A stretch of DNA of 64,000 nucleotides from Spirodela intermedia (lineage: Eukaryota > Streptophyta > Magnoliopsida > Alismatales > Araceae): assembly GCA_902729315.2 (NCBI GenBank), contig LR746274.1:4057037-4121036 (forward strand). The letters run 5' to 3'. The position numbers and the translations under genes were made by a program. This document shows, in pieces, positions 15,001-26,200 of this stretch. Below the pieces are notes generated by a model. It did not search any database. It saw nothing but the letters and a program-made list of their open reading frames with translations, and was not told the DNA's origin. The first letter of the stretch is position 1. Every line of letters starts with the position of its first letter.

Positions 15001-16652
15001 CCCCCAGGATATATTAACTGAAAGGTTAAAACAACGTGCATAACACAAATAAAGAGAACTCTCCGTGACATAAGGCCTCAGCATAAAAATAAAGTTAATT
15101 TGTTCTTTTGCTAAATAAACATTGTGTAAGTTCCACACTATCTATCCATTATATCGCAAGCACACCACACCTCATTGACTATATAAAAAATATGCACCAC
15201 ATATCAACGAATTTCAAAAGGAAGAAAAAAAAAAGTGCACGAAATAGTAGAGGCTTTCAGGGTGCCTGCATTGAAGAAGTCAGAGGCTAATGGTAGTCCG
15301 GTAGCGATTGTGAATCAACCAAATTCTCTTCATAAACTTGGGTTTTTCTTCATACTTTGATAACATTGAACAAAACACACAGATCTCAAGAAACAAGCTC
15401 TTCCCACTGCATACCATTCAGAACAATTATCTGAAGCTCAATGCTTCAGCAAAGGAAGGCAGGTAAATCCGTCCAAAGCACTAAAAGATGCAACCAAGCT
15501 TAGAGCTACAAACTTGATTCTCATTATCGAGAAAAAGTCACTCAGTGAATCACGAAGCCCCTAAGAATTTCATGAGTAACTGTGAAAGGATTTCCAAGCA
15601 GACCACAAGACTAGTGAGGTAAGAACACTCATAAAAGGTCAGTAATAATATTTTACATTCACGAGTTGTGCTTAGTGCCAAATTCTGCTGATAATGCTTC
15701 CCTATGAAGTTGGAATTGATTAGAACAAAAACGATGACAGTGATGTGGTAATGATGATGGTAACAATGACAATGATATGGAAGATCATGAGAGGCAGATA
15801 GCTTTCCTGCGTCTTTACCATAAAAAGGTCGTCGATTTCATTGGAGACAAATTTGAGTACAAATTGAGCATTATTTAAAGCGTGCCACATAGGAACAGAC
15901 ATTGAAATGAAACCCCAACCCAATCAGCTGCATGTCGAACTGGCTTTTACAAGTTTTTCAACGCAAGTTTAGGAAAATTTGAAAAAGAGCTACAAGATCA
16001 AGCTTCAGTCTGGTAAGGTAATTGGATGAGACACCATGTCCTAGGTGATTCCCACCCCCCCTCCCTTCATAAAAAATGGCTGTATGCCACACAAGCATGT
16101 CATTGTTTCTTGAGCAATGGAAACAACTTTTTGGGTATTTGGCAGCAGCTTTGTTCTATTCCTGCATTAGCTTCCAGCCGTGGTAATCGATAATCCTAGT
16201 GTTAGAGGTACATAACCTTGAAGCTGATTGAAATTAATGCTCCTGTCGAGCACCCCGACGGAACCTGACCGCTTGGAGAAGTAGCCGTGATCTGGGTCGT
16301 ACAGAGCAGACCTGATGAAGTCGCGGACCTATCAACAACATTCAACGAGAAACTCACCGGGCGAACGAGACGATCAAACTCCGAACGAGACCCAAACACT
16401 CACCAGGACGGGCCGGGTCGGCGGCGGCAGCGGCAGCGGCAGCGGCTCTGGATCACTCTCCTCATCCCTGGCACCGGCGCAGCCAGTCCCCGTGGAGAAG
16501 AGACACGAGGGTGAGTACGACGACACCAGGCACATCCACCTCGACACAAGGGATTCTCTGCCAATGACTGATACATCCGATGCTCCTCCCGCAGACGCTC
16601 CCACCGGCAATGCGCAAATGCGGCGGCGCGATTGTTGTGCCAGCCGTACCAT
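1..16652 (-). CDS. MidA/NDUFAF7-type (DUF185) SAM-dependent methyltransferase, probably mitochondrial; 3' end missing
   Basis: Eleven exons splice in phase to 401 residues: 16404-16652, 16217-16328, 14898-14980, 14053-14118, 8969-9069, 8477-8595, 7489-7529, 5854-5942, 2247-2427, 1298-1414 and 327-371. All have GT/AG borders, and the last coding part lies left of base 1. The start at 16652 opens an Arg/Ser-rich, mitochondrial-presequence-like leader; an in-frame ATG at 16721 is an alternative. Key motifs are ALYDPDHGYFS (about 91), WFTPVELFKPWYAHGIAEAI (about 140), the SAM motif I IYEIGGGSGTC (171-181), VEISPALA (about 206), CWVIMLEVLDNLPHD (about 250) and FPKSRRAWMPTGCL (about 334). The family includes NDUFAF7, which methylates an arginine of a complex I subunit during assembly. 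Motif I here differs from the ELGPGRGT type I associate with canonical NDUFAF7, so this looks like the second plant DUF185 clade and its substrate is not known to me. The first intron is only 75 nt, while intron 5 is 5 kb. Confidence 0.93.
2428..5853 (-). other. Long intron of the DUF185 gene
   Basis: This 3.4-kb intron separates the exon ending KVQG from the one starting GEISEIYKP. I see AT-rich sequence with only short open frames and no recognisable element. Confidence 0.6.
9070..14052 (-). other. Large intron of the DUF185 gene
   Basis: This 5-kb intron lies between the exon ending in SVPLK and the one starting IYEIGGG. It is AT-rich and holds a decayed LINE reverse-transcriptase fragment (listed separately). 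A less AT-rich stretch at about 12840-13560 has a 117-codon plus-strand frame (13027-13380) and overlapping minus-strand frames. I recognise none of these, and they may be remains of another inserted element. Confidence 0.7.
10550..11090 (+). mobile_element. Decayed LINE (L1-type) reverse-transcriptase fragment
   Basis: Read on the plus strand across frames and stops, this stretch follows the order of plant non-LTR reverse transcriptases. It has the catalytic block DYADDTMFLL (about 10585), then SSLKVKYAQTIVVGLKVEL (about 10672), then a segment resembling the P-L-x-x-KP block (about 10800) and LAGKEGLTLEGNLRCESELS (about 10870). LSVYLQNPKIVTKKLEIMQ follows at about 10945. Several frameshifts and stops make it non-functional. 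It lies antisense within an intron of the DUF185 gene. The 5' and 3' ends of the element, its poly-A tail and its target-site duplications were not located. Confidence 0.75.
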
Positions 16653-16810
16653 GCTCTTCTCTCTCTTCAGAGGGAGAATCCCGGAGATCGGGGAAGCCCA
16701 GGCGACCCTGAAAAACCTCACAACGACGACCTGTTCGTTGCAGGGGGACTAGAGAGACTTCCTAGTAGCCGGAAGGTGGTGCTGCTATTTTACTAAAGAT
16801 CACTTTTTTA

Positions 16811-17085
16811 TAGCTAATCATACTCTCTCTAATACACTAAATTTCTTTAAAATATTGAGAATGTAAACACGGTTTCACCCAGTCTGATGACGTGGTATGC
16901 CACCTCACCACCACCTGCCACGTTCTCCGGGAGGGGACGGAACTGTCATTAAATCTATTTCGTTCATAGTTGAACATACTTTATCAAATGCATTAAATAT
17001 ATTTAAAATAATTGAGAACGCAACACGGTTTCACCCCCCCCCCCCGCCTGATGACGTGGCATGCCACCTCACTACCACATGCCAC
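16811..17085. repeat. Imperfect tandem repeat with ACGT palindrome upstream of the DUF185 gene
   Basis: Two copies with a period of about 157-164 nt begin near 16811 and 16967. Each runs through a TTTAAAATA-ATTGAGAA block and ACACGGTTTCACCC, then ends in TGATGACGTGGYATGCCACC (16885-16904 and 17049-17068). In the second copy GTGGCATGCCAC (17056-17067) is a perfect palindrome, and ACGTGGC resembles an ABRE/G-box core. The array lies 160-430 nt upstream of the DUF185 start codon and beyond the 3' end of the cytochrome b5 gene, so it may be promoter DNA. It could equally be a fragment of a small transposon. A further GA run lies at 17363-17388. Confidence 0.8.
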
Positions 17086-17714
17086 TAAAGATCCTACTAA
17101 TAATCAGAATAAGGAACTTGGGAATTAATGCCACGAGATATTTTTATAAAATATATTTCCAAATATAAATATATATATATCCTTCCCTCAATATTACCTT
17201 CTTCCTATTACCTAAGATTGCCATATATTTTCCCATTTATAAATATAATAAGAGGTAAATACATTATATGACATGCATTCAATTATGCAAAGAAGAGTAG
17301 GAATTTACTTATTTCTTCACTATATATCTAACCAATGCAATACACATATATGTGTAAAGATAGTTAGAGAGAGAGAGAGAGAGAGAGAAAGTCAACACAG
17401 AACCCAAGTTGTAACTTAAGACCATGAGATATATTATATCTTTAGAAGATTATCCATGTGGCGTAAAAAAATTATGAGGGTAAAATCCACACACTTAAGT
17501 CAACGGGAAAGAACTTCTGATATTTTTTCATCAAATTCTTCATTGAATAATGGCAAGAAAGAAAAACAGAGCAATGATCCAAGAAGGGAAAAACAGTGAT
17601 TGCATAGACTACTACTTCCTAAAAGAATGATAGCCAGAAGATCTTAAAGCCCATAAATTTCCCAGAATGATAGCAATGATAGCCAGGCTGCCAAAAACCC
17701 CACGTGAGCTTATT

Positions 17715-19942
17715 CTAGGCAGATTTTGTGTAGAAGCGGACGGCGAAGGCCAAGCCTAGGATCGCCAAGGGAACAAGAAACTGAAGCAACTTGATCAGCA
17801 AGTCAGAGCCCTTCTCCTGGTTGTCCTGTGGCTGCTTGAGTGCGGCGTAGTTGGGCTTCAAGGAGACTGTTGAAGTGTTGATGTTCCCCACAAAGTATTC
17901 ATCCAGCATTGCTCTTGCAGTGGTGCTATGCCCCACATCTTCAAAATCATTAGTCGCATCTTTTCCTAAAAGGGAAATCATACTAGTTATTATAGAAGTA
18001 ATAATATTTGACGTTGACAATTTGCATGAAGAAAAGGAGGCTGAGTCAAGCAGCGTTACCCGTTGCAGTCACCAACACTTCATCTCCCCCCGGATGATCA
18101 TCTAAGAATTTTGTTACATCGTAGACCTGAAGAAAGTTGTCAAAAAACAAAAATGAGTGAGTGAGAGAGAGAGAGAGAGAGATCGGAATTTTTTTGGCTG
18201 AAGTTGAAGCTTATGTAGCATGAATTAACCATGATAGCCCATAAATTGAAGGTTACATGCCAAAGTAATCTAAATTGATAACTAATTAGACTAAAGTAAG
18301 GAATGTGGAGTCGGAGCAAATTGACCTCTGCAGCTAATCTAAGGGAAGGGGGCAGGAGCGCAGCTGATCCTAGATCGGCAGCTGCACTGAGTACCGGGCA
18401 ATGTGAGCCCATAGCATGTAGACAAATAAGAAACTGATTTCAGAAGGAACATGGAGAGTGGATCTAATCGCAAGACAATTCTGTATACTGTGAAAGCGGG
18501 GCTCTTTGGAACAAATATCGTCAAAGAAGAGAAGATAGCAAATAGCAGGCTATTAGCTGTTTATATGCACTAACTGTAATGAAATAAGAGGCTCTTAACT
18601 TTACTCGTCGGATTTTAGCCAGCAGACAGTCTATTGGGAGACAAATACACAAAAAATTTACATTCAGGAATGTTGAAACCTCAAGAACTATAATTGAAAT
18701 TGGGAGAAGACTTGACGAAAGAGGGGGGGATAAATTTTAATACAAGGAAAGAGCAATTCAGGCTTACTACTTTCCCAGGATGTGAAAATAGGTTGTTAGA
18801 CTTAGTCCAGAGCAATACGACAAATATTTCAGCTGACAGAGACCAGAGTTTTCTGAGTGACTAAAGAGGAAACGCAACACTTTAACATGAAAGAAATTCA
18901 AGAGGTGAGTAGCGAAGAGGGAGAAAATTTCAGCGAAAATTCTTGATCGGGTCACCTGATGCCAAGAGCTTTGATTCGAACGTGCAGAGTCAATGATGAC
19001 AAGGACAAGGGAGTCAAGAGATTAAACCTACAGACCTTCAACCCTGTCAAGCTGTTACATTTAAAAAAAACAATCATCTCTATCTCACCTCGAGTCAAAA
19101 ATTAGATCAAGATTGTACATAATATGAATAAGGTTTAAAGGAGTTACAGAAACAGACAGACAAATTTTTATTTGCAAATGCAAAATGAAAAACGTCAAAA
19201 CATCTGAATGCAAAACTATCCAGAGAACTTTGAGGAGCTTATTTCCCACAAAGATAAACTTTACATTAGATCTCTCAATAAAACTTAAAAGAAAAAATCA
19301 AAAGTCTACATCTTTTAGTAAAGCACAATCCATCTCTAGATCTATAAGCATTAAAATGCTACTCCTAGGAACTCTAGAACTGTAAGATTAAATGTAACTT
19401 GGGACCATGAACGAAACCCCAACTGAAAATATTCGTGACGTACTTCTTCAATACAGAAGACTAATCAGAATGACATGCAGATTCTGAATGACAGGCGTAC
19501 CGCAAAATAATAGGAAAAAAAAACTCTAATACGAACACATTTCAATCATATCTTCAAGTTGAGCAGACTCATGGACGTAGCCTAAACCCGATAATCAAGT
19601 CTACAAGCACGAGTTTCCTCTCTCCAGCTTCATTAATCAGAAAGTGACAAGAATCCAGGAAAAAAAAAACCATACCAAGGAAAAACAAGTGGAAATGACA
19701 TAAAAATACACAATATATCACATCCAAACGCATCAGGTAACTCACCAAGTAACTTAACATATATCCGTGATATTATTCAGTGACTGGAAGAATAAGAAGA
19801 TTTGTGTGTGTGTGTGTGAGAGAGAGAGAGAGCGACACGTTACCTTGTCATTGATGAGGAGCCAGCAGTCTTCCCGAGTGTTGTGCTTGGATACATCTGC
19901 AAGCGTGAAGACCGCGCCATTACCGCCATCGGTGCTACCCAT
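17715..19942 (-). CDS. CB5: Cytochrome b5, ER tail-anchored
   Basis: Three exons (19844-19942, 18060-18126, 17715-17965) join in phase to 138 residues, the usual plant cytochrome b5 length. The heme ligands are His44 in the HPGGDE motif and His68 in FEDVGHS. The N-terminus has the family pattern FTLADVSKHNTREDCWL. The last 28 residues form a hydrophobic helix (LLIKLLQFLVPLAILGLAFA) followed by RFYTKSA, a typical C-terminal ER anchor. The protein passes electrons from NADH-cytochrome b5 reductase or P450 reductase to membrane desaturases, hydroxylases and P450s. Upstream ATGs in longer frames (20236, 20133) are not supported by homology, so MGSTDGG at 19942 is chosen. The leader is rich in GA repeats (20140-20170). 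A TATAAA-like site near 20212 is a weak TATA candidate. Confidence 0.96.
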
Positions 19943-20635
19943 CCTGCCTCTGCGAGAAGAGCGTACAAGACGTATACGATCCGGTCTGCCCACCAAGCAA
20001 AAGGGGGAACAAGATCGCAGGAGGTGATGGGAAATGAACAGGAGGAGCAGGCGAGAAAAGTGGGCAGGGGAATCCGACGGATCGATCGATAGGGGGAAAC
20101 AGAGCGAGACTGGGGACGAGGGGCACCAGTCACACAGAAAGAGAGAGAAAAAGAGAGAGAGAAAGAGAGAAATGGACTGGGATGATGGGGATATTCGGTT
20201 ATCCCTTTTGCATATAAACCCCAATTTTATTACCAATAAAGTTATACTGGTATACAGTTTTGTTTGACTCCATTCTTGGGGCCTCCAAGAATTAATTAAT
20301 CACACAAACCTGACTACAATCACGGTTTCAGAAATAAATAATAAAAGAAAAAAATCATTAATTATATAATCATAAATTATTCATCCGCTTAATTTTTCAT
20401 CCCACACAATCTAATTTTTTTTACAAATAAGCTGAAATATACCTATTTTAATTTATTTATCCGAATTTAGGTGATTAGATTTGACATTTAAATAATTTGA
20501 TAAATAAAATAATATATTGATAAAATATGGAAATTATTTATTTTAGGCTTAAGAAGAATGAATTCATATTCTTCAATGATTAGAAACATCCACTTCTGAG
20601 AAAAATTCTCAAGGTCCTAATTTGCAATTCTATAT

Positions 20636-20850
20636 GAACGTAGGAGGTTTTTTGCAAAAAACTCAACTGGAAGCATCTGACATTGTGGGCCCCAGGAAAA
20701 TGTCGACATCCGCGCGCGCGTTTCAACATTAGAATGATTGAACGACAACAATTGTCTGTGAATATAGGGGCTTTTTGCAAAAAAATGTACGGGAGATCTC
20801 GGTCTCTGGAGCCCATTTTGTGGGCCTCCGAAGAATGTCGTCTTCCTCCT
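20636..20850. repeat. Two diverged tandem copies around a TTTTTTGCAAAAAA palindrome
   Basis: Two copies of about 120 nt share TAGG-G--TTTTTGCAAAAAA, then a GGGCC segment, then AATGTCG near the end. The first contains a 16-nt perfect palindrome, GTTTTTTGCAAAAAAC (20647-20662). The second has TTTTTGCAAAAA (20772-20783). Minus-strand frames of 85-100 codons span both copies but resemble no protein I know. Relicts of a repetitive element are the likeliest explanation. Confidence 0.6.
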
Positions 20851-20892
20851 CCGACACAGTTCCAAGGTGGACACTCAACCATAAAACACTAC

Positions 20893-20952
20893 TGGGCCGA
20901 CCCTAGCGTAGCCCAGATCTCCGGCCCAGCCCGCTTTTTACTGGGCTGGGCT
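20893..20952. promoter_or_regulatory. Cluster of site II-like TGGGCC/T motifs
   Basis: Six TGGGCY cores, counting both strands, fall within 60 nt: 20893, 20910, 20923, 20942 and 20947, plus overlapping GC-rich context. Such site II elements (bound by TCP factors) mark promoters of plant housekeeping genes. This cluster is about 950 nt upstream of the cytochrome b5 ATG, so its target is uncertain. Confidence 0.4.
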
Positions 20953-21258
20953 GAAAACATACCAGCAGGCCGGTTCTAATAAGACAACTGGCGGCGTTTC
21001 CCCCATATAAGGCGGGCTCCTCGACTTGTGTGCTTGGCCCCGCTTTTAACATGGAGTCAAATGGGGCCCACAGCTAACAATTAGAAACAAAATCAAACAC
21101 AATGCAATCTCTCTCTCTCTCTCTCTCTCTACATCCATCTCTACTCTACAATCTCGGGAAAGAAATTCAGAGTTCAGAATTCAGAAGGGGGGAAAAAAGG
21201 AACATAATAACTCACCCGGGCATGAATTCAATGGAATCATCCCCTCTCTCTCTCTCTA

Positions 21259-23231
21259 CTAGGGAGAGATCTTGGGGTAGTCCATTCCGAGCCGGCAAAT
21301 GGGGTTCTCCTTGATGAGATTCAGATCCACCTGCACCACAGTAATCATAAATAAATTAATAACTCAATTAAAATCAGTCAATCAATCAACCGAGCAAATC
21401 TGATATGGTCATTTCTGCCCCAGAACCAGAACCTTGTGTCCAAAGAGATCCCTGATGTTGTCGATCCCATACAGAATCATGGTCGGCCTATTTAACAAAA
21501 GAAAACCCAAAAATATCTCAACATTACAATTAATAAGCGAGAGAGAGGACAAGGTTACCCTGATCATCTCAGTTACTGATTTATTCATCTTTTTATTTAT
21601 AGAATTTTACCTTTCGAGGGAGAGGCCCCAGGCAATGACAGAGACGTCCTCAGGGAGTCCCATGGGGAGCAACATCTCAGGCCTGAACATGCCGGAGTTG
21701 CCGATCTCCACCCATTTTTTCAGGCCCTCATGGTAGCTGCCCACCAGCCACATCGGATTACCAAAAATCCGTCAGATATTAACAGAAATTAGGAAGATTT
21801 CCCTCACCTGAAGATCTCCATGCTCGGCTCTGTGTATGGATTGTAGGCCGGCTTGAACCTCAGCTTAGAAATTCCTACACAGCCCCACACACCAAAAAAT
21901 AAAATAAAATAAAATAAAAAAGCCCTCCCATTAAATAATTTTGTTTTACTGTAAAAGAAAATCGCATGAAACATTAAATTAAATGCATCTAAAAAAAATG
22001 TATAGATGAGTACCGAGACGGGCAAAGAAAGATCTTAAAACTCCTTTGAGGTCACCAAGGGTGAGGCCACGGTCACAGATGAGGCCTGCAATCAGATAAC
22101 CCAGCATCAGGCAGGCTTACAAAAACAAGGAACAGAGATTCCACAGGGAGAGAAGTCAGGACCTTCGATCTGGTGGAACTCAGCGAGGTGGGTTCTGTCG
22201 ACGGCTTCATTCCGGAAGACCCGGTCAATGGAGAAGTACTTCTTGGGGGTGAAGGAATCCTGATCTCGACATTCAGAGAGTGGGTCAGAAGCCCAACCTC
22301 TTCAACACAATCTGAGCAAGAGCAGGCTAGAGGCTCTGGTTTCTAGTGAGAAGAATGAGCAATGGATATATTTTTTTTGGTTAAAAAATGTATAAAAGTT
22401 CATAGCTACGACGGGATTAGCATTTATTTTAAAGATAATTTTAAATAAAATAGTCCATGTTCAAGAATGCAGGACAGGTTTAAGAAATTAGTAGGCGGTG
22501 GTTTACCATTTATGCCATTGAGGTAGCGCCATGTCTTCATCATGTATTAGTAGGCATTAATAAATATAATTTTTAACCGAGAAAAGAAAAATATAATCTC
22601 GATTTGGCTCTCCGAGCTAATTTCAAAAAATTTGTTATCGTCAACAGCATCAGATGAATGAAATGGGAGTGCCATTGAAAAAATAAAGCGAAACCATGAA
22701 CTTGGCACCTGTGCAAGCAAGAACAGCATTCTTGAAGAGACTGCAGTTGTGTGGGTTCGGAGCACGTTCTTGTTCGCCTCTTGCCTCTTCCAATCGTACC
22801 CATATCTGCAGAGGAAAGCAATCATCCATGAGAAATGACGTCGGCTGCAACAAATGACTACATAAAGGTGTAATATGGCGCACCCTTTGGACCCAAAGCC
22901 GCCGGATTCATGGACGCATTTGACCTTCTCCACATAGTCTTCAGGAAGTTGCCTCGTTGTGGACGGAGCTGCAGTCCATGTTTCAGAACGAGAGCCGTCA
23001 ATTTACAGAATCTGATTCATTCGTGGAAATCTATCGAATGGGTAGATGTGCGGAACCCAAGTAATATAATGTACTTCAGTGGACGTAGGGACCTCGGAGA
23101 AAAAAGGTGTCGTGTGAATCACGAGCAGGGTGCTGCTGTGGCTGGAAAAGGGCATCGAAATTCCAAAAGCTGACAAAGGAGAAACAGGAATAACCAAAGA
23201 TAGTGAGGATATATATATCTATATATATATC

Positions 23232-23294
<63 letters not shown>

Positions 23295-26200
23295 GTAATC
23301 TATCCTACATAGATTTCAAGCAAATAAAGCTGTTAGTTAGAAACAGACATGCAGAGATGTCTGCATAACACCATCTTTCTTGTAGCATATATAGCGCTTC
23401 TCAAAAACCAAAGGCATTTCAGGCATCGAAATGCATTCTAGTAATAAAGCGACATAATTCATTAATCTTACACCAGTTTCCTCCTAGGGAAACTTCTGGA
23501 AACGGATTTGAAAACCTAATGCATATTATGTGGGCAACTTTCTCCCACCAAACACTTTTGATAATAGGAGAAAATAGCTTCAAACCGTGCTTCGTCATCT
23601 CATTCCAACTCACGCATGTCAGTTTGGCTCTTCAGTCAAACTTGAGAAACAGCTCTGGATCAATTTATTCATACTAAAAATAGCATTCATGATATATATA
23701 TATATATATATATAATTATTCAGAAACATAAACTGAATGTTGAAATTACGTATTGAATTTCTAGTAGTAGATCTATAATCCAAATAGTTCTTGTTATTGT
23801 TCCAGAAGAAATGAAACAGAGGATATGGTAGAACTAGGACTGTCATTGTATGAGGTTTACCCAATGCTAAATGCAGAGGCCCATAATAGATTGATATAAA
23901 AAATCAGAAGCTGTCCCATAATAAAACCGGTTGTTGCTGATATATATAAATATATGTTAATATTCTCCATCCCTCTTCAGCAAGAAAGCAATGCACATAC
24001 GTACACACTATTGCATACATGGTTCAACGGCATCAGTCATGAAGGGAAGGAAATAAGGAGTTCAGGAGTGGCGCAAAACGGATGGTAAGTTCAATCACAG
24101 GAATCTAGTCTTCCTCGTAGAGTGCTTACAAATGTACCGGATAGATATGAATGCAAATGAAAAACTAGAAGACAATGCAGTTTATTACCTGCTTTCAACA
24201 AATTTATTCGTTGGCATCTCAGCAAAACTGCAGAAAAAGAAATCACAAGTCATCAGAAGTGTAAGTATCCGACTGGGATCAGATAAACAGATCAGCTGTT
24301 TTCAACCCATCCTCGTGAAGTGCACCTATGAGAAATTAAAAGATCGTGCACAATATCAACACTAAATTCCACCAGCTAACATTTTACCCCATTTGAAGGA
24401 AGATATTCTGAAATTGCTCCCGCACCTGAAAGAATGAAAGAAAGAGGCATGTTAAACACATCCACATTATCCATCGAATGAAGGATTAAATTTGGCATTG
24501 GAGATGGAAATGGAAGTTAGAGTCTAGGCATGTGCATAAACTTACAAATTATCAGAAGAAACATGTAAGGTAGATAAAGAAACTATGCAACCCTAAGATT
24601 TTTTAAGGAATCAGGTCATCCATGTCAAAGCCAGGTGATAAATGAGCTGATAGGCCCATCCATATTGCCACAACGTTTTCTTTAAGCTTTCTATTATGAG
24701 ACTACTCTAATATGCCTCGTCACATAGCGACCAACTTTTGATCCTTGTCGAACAGAGAATAGAGATAAAGTACATGCATCACCTAAAATATCATGTTAGA
24801 ATATTCAGCCATCCAATGCAAACTCAATAGAGTTCATCAATTTCACCATAGGTTTTTTATATTATTTTTGAAAATCAGTATAATAAATCCAGTCGAATAT
24901 AAATGTGAGTATGAACAACTGACCATGGCAGAATATTCATCGTGAAAAAATAGTATAACAAGGGGTGCAAGTTACAAAGGGGGTTACTAAAAAAGAATAT
25001 ACAGGAGCATTGGATGGGCATAACTGAGGTGAGAAATGGCTTGGAACAAACAAGATATAAGCGAGACTCAATTGAGGGAAATGTGACTGTAACGCAAACG
25101 ACAAAGCTAATTCATGGAACTATGGGATAAGGTAAATCGATTATGTGTAGGATGGCGGATATCTCATCTTTCGTAGGGAGCTCTAAACTACCAAAGGGTA
25201 ATAACACAGATAATTGAAACTTGATATATTTCCTTGAACAACAAAAGAAAGGAATGGTAAGGATACTAGGCATCGCAAGAGATTAAAGTCCCCAATAATA
25301 ATAAAAGCTTTATACACGAAGAAGAGAAGTTGCCCCCTTCCTAATAACACATCTAACAGGATTGTATCCATGAAGTGGGAGTAATTTCTCTGGCACACAA
25401 TGCTACTTAAGATGAGCAATGCACTTATAAACATCAAAATGTAATCAACTAGATGGAACATTTTAACGCCTACCTTTAGAAGAGGATGGTCACAGCCATA
25501 TTCAAGGGGGCGTGCTCCTGCATTTAAATTATATTCCTTGAACTCAAGATCCTTCCAGTCACCCCTTCGAAATTCATCGAACAAGAAATTATAAGCATTC
25601 TCAAAACATCCATGGTTCAAGAAACTCAAGTCATTTTTATCATCCCAATAATATGCCATGCCAATAAGTGAGAAACAGAACATGCCCACAATACACACAT
25701 TTCAAAATAACAATGTGCATATGTGACACAAAATAATACCAGTAAATAATGATGAATGCACACAGTTTGTGGAAGCTAGGTTTGCTTTTATTTTACGATA
25801 CATAAAGGATGTAAATCAAGGTTAGTACAGGAGAACAAGCAAGTACGAATACTATGAATAACCTTTCCCAGATCCAGAGAGATATCCCACATCCTACTGA
25901 TATAGTGAGTGTAGATACTTCCATTTTCTCACAAAATTGTATCCGGTCCTCTTTTGGAAGGACAGGAGTTGTAGTACTCTTTATTCTGTCTGGAAGCAGA
26001 GGCTAAAGATGCTATCACCGTAGAGATCTTTGATTCTACGGTCAATAGATATTAAGGATATTTAAGTAACCAACACAACTTTTGGTTTTCTCTTGACAAG
26101 AAAATTGTCTGTAGAAAAAACAGATTTGACAGAAGTAGTGATGGGAAAAAGAAGGTAAATACCATTCGCTCATGTTATCCTATCTTATCAGAGGCACAAA

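Larger units (their letters stand above)
19943..21258. other. Intergenic region between cytochrome b5 and PheRS alpha
   Basis: This region holds the 5' leader of cytochrome b5 (GC- and GA-rich to about 20180), then an AT-rich block (20320-20580), a two-copy repeat (20636-20850), a cluster of TGGGCC/T motifs (20893-20952) and a CT run (21108-21131) in the presumed 3' UTR of PheRS alpha. The open frames here follow the repeat and the composition and do not look coding. Confidence 0.6.

Noticed and set aside
19754-20236. Minus-strand 160-codon frame starting far upstream of cytochrome b5
   Set aside because: Only its last part matches cytochrome b5. The upstream part is a translated leader with GA repeats, and the frame reads through the donor site.
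23221-23291. CRISPR-like repetition
   Set aside because: Simple dinucleotide microsatellite without spacers, in a plant intron.
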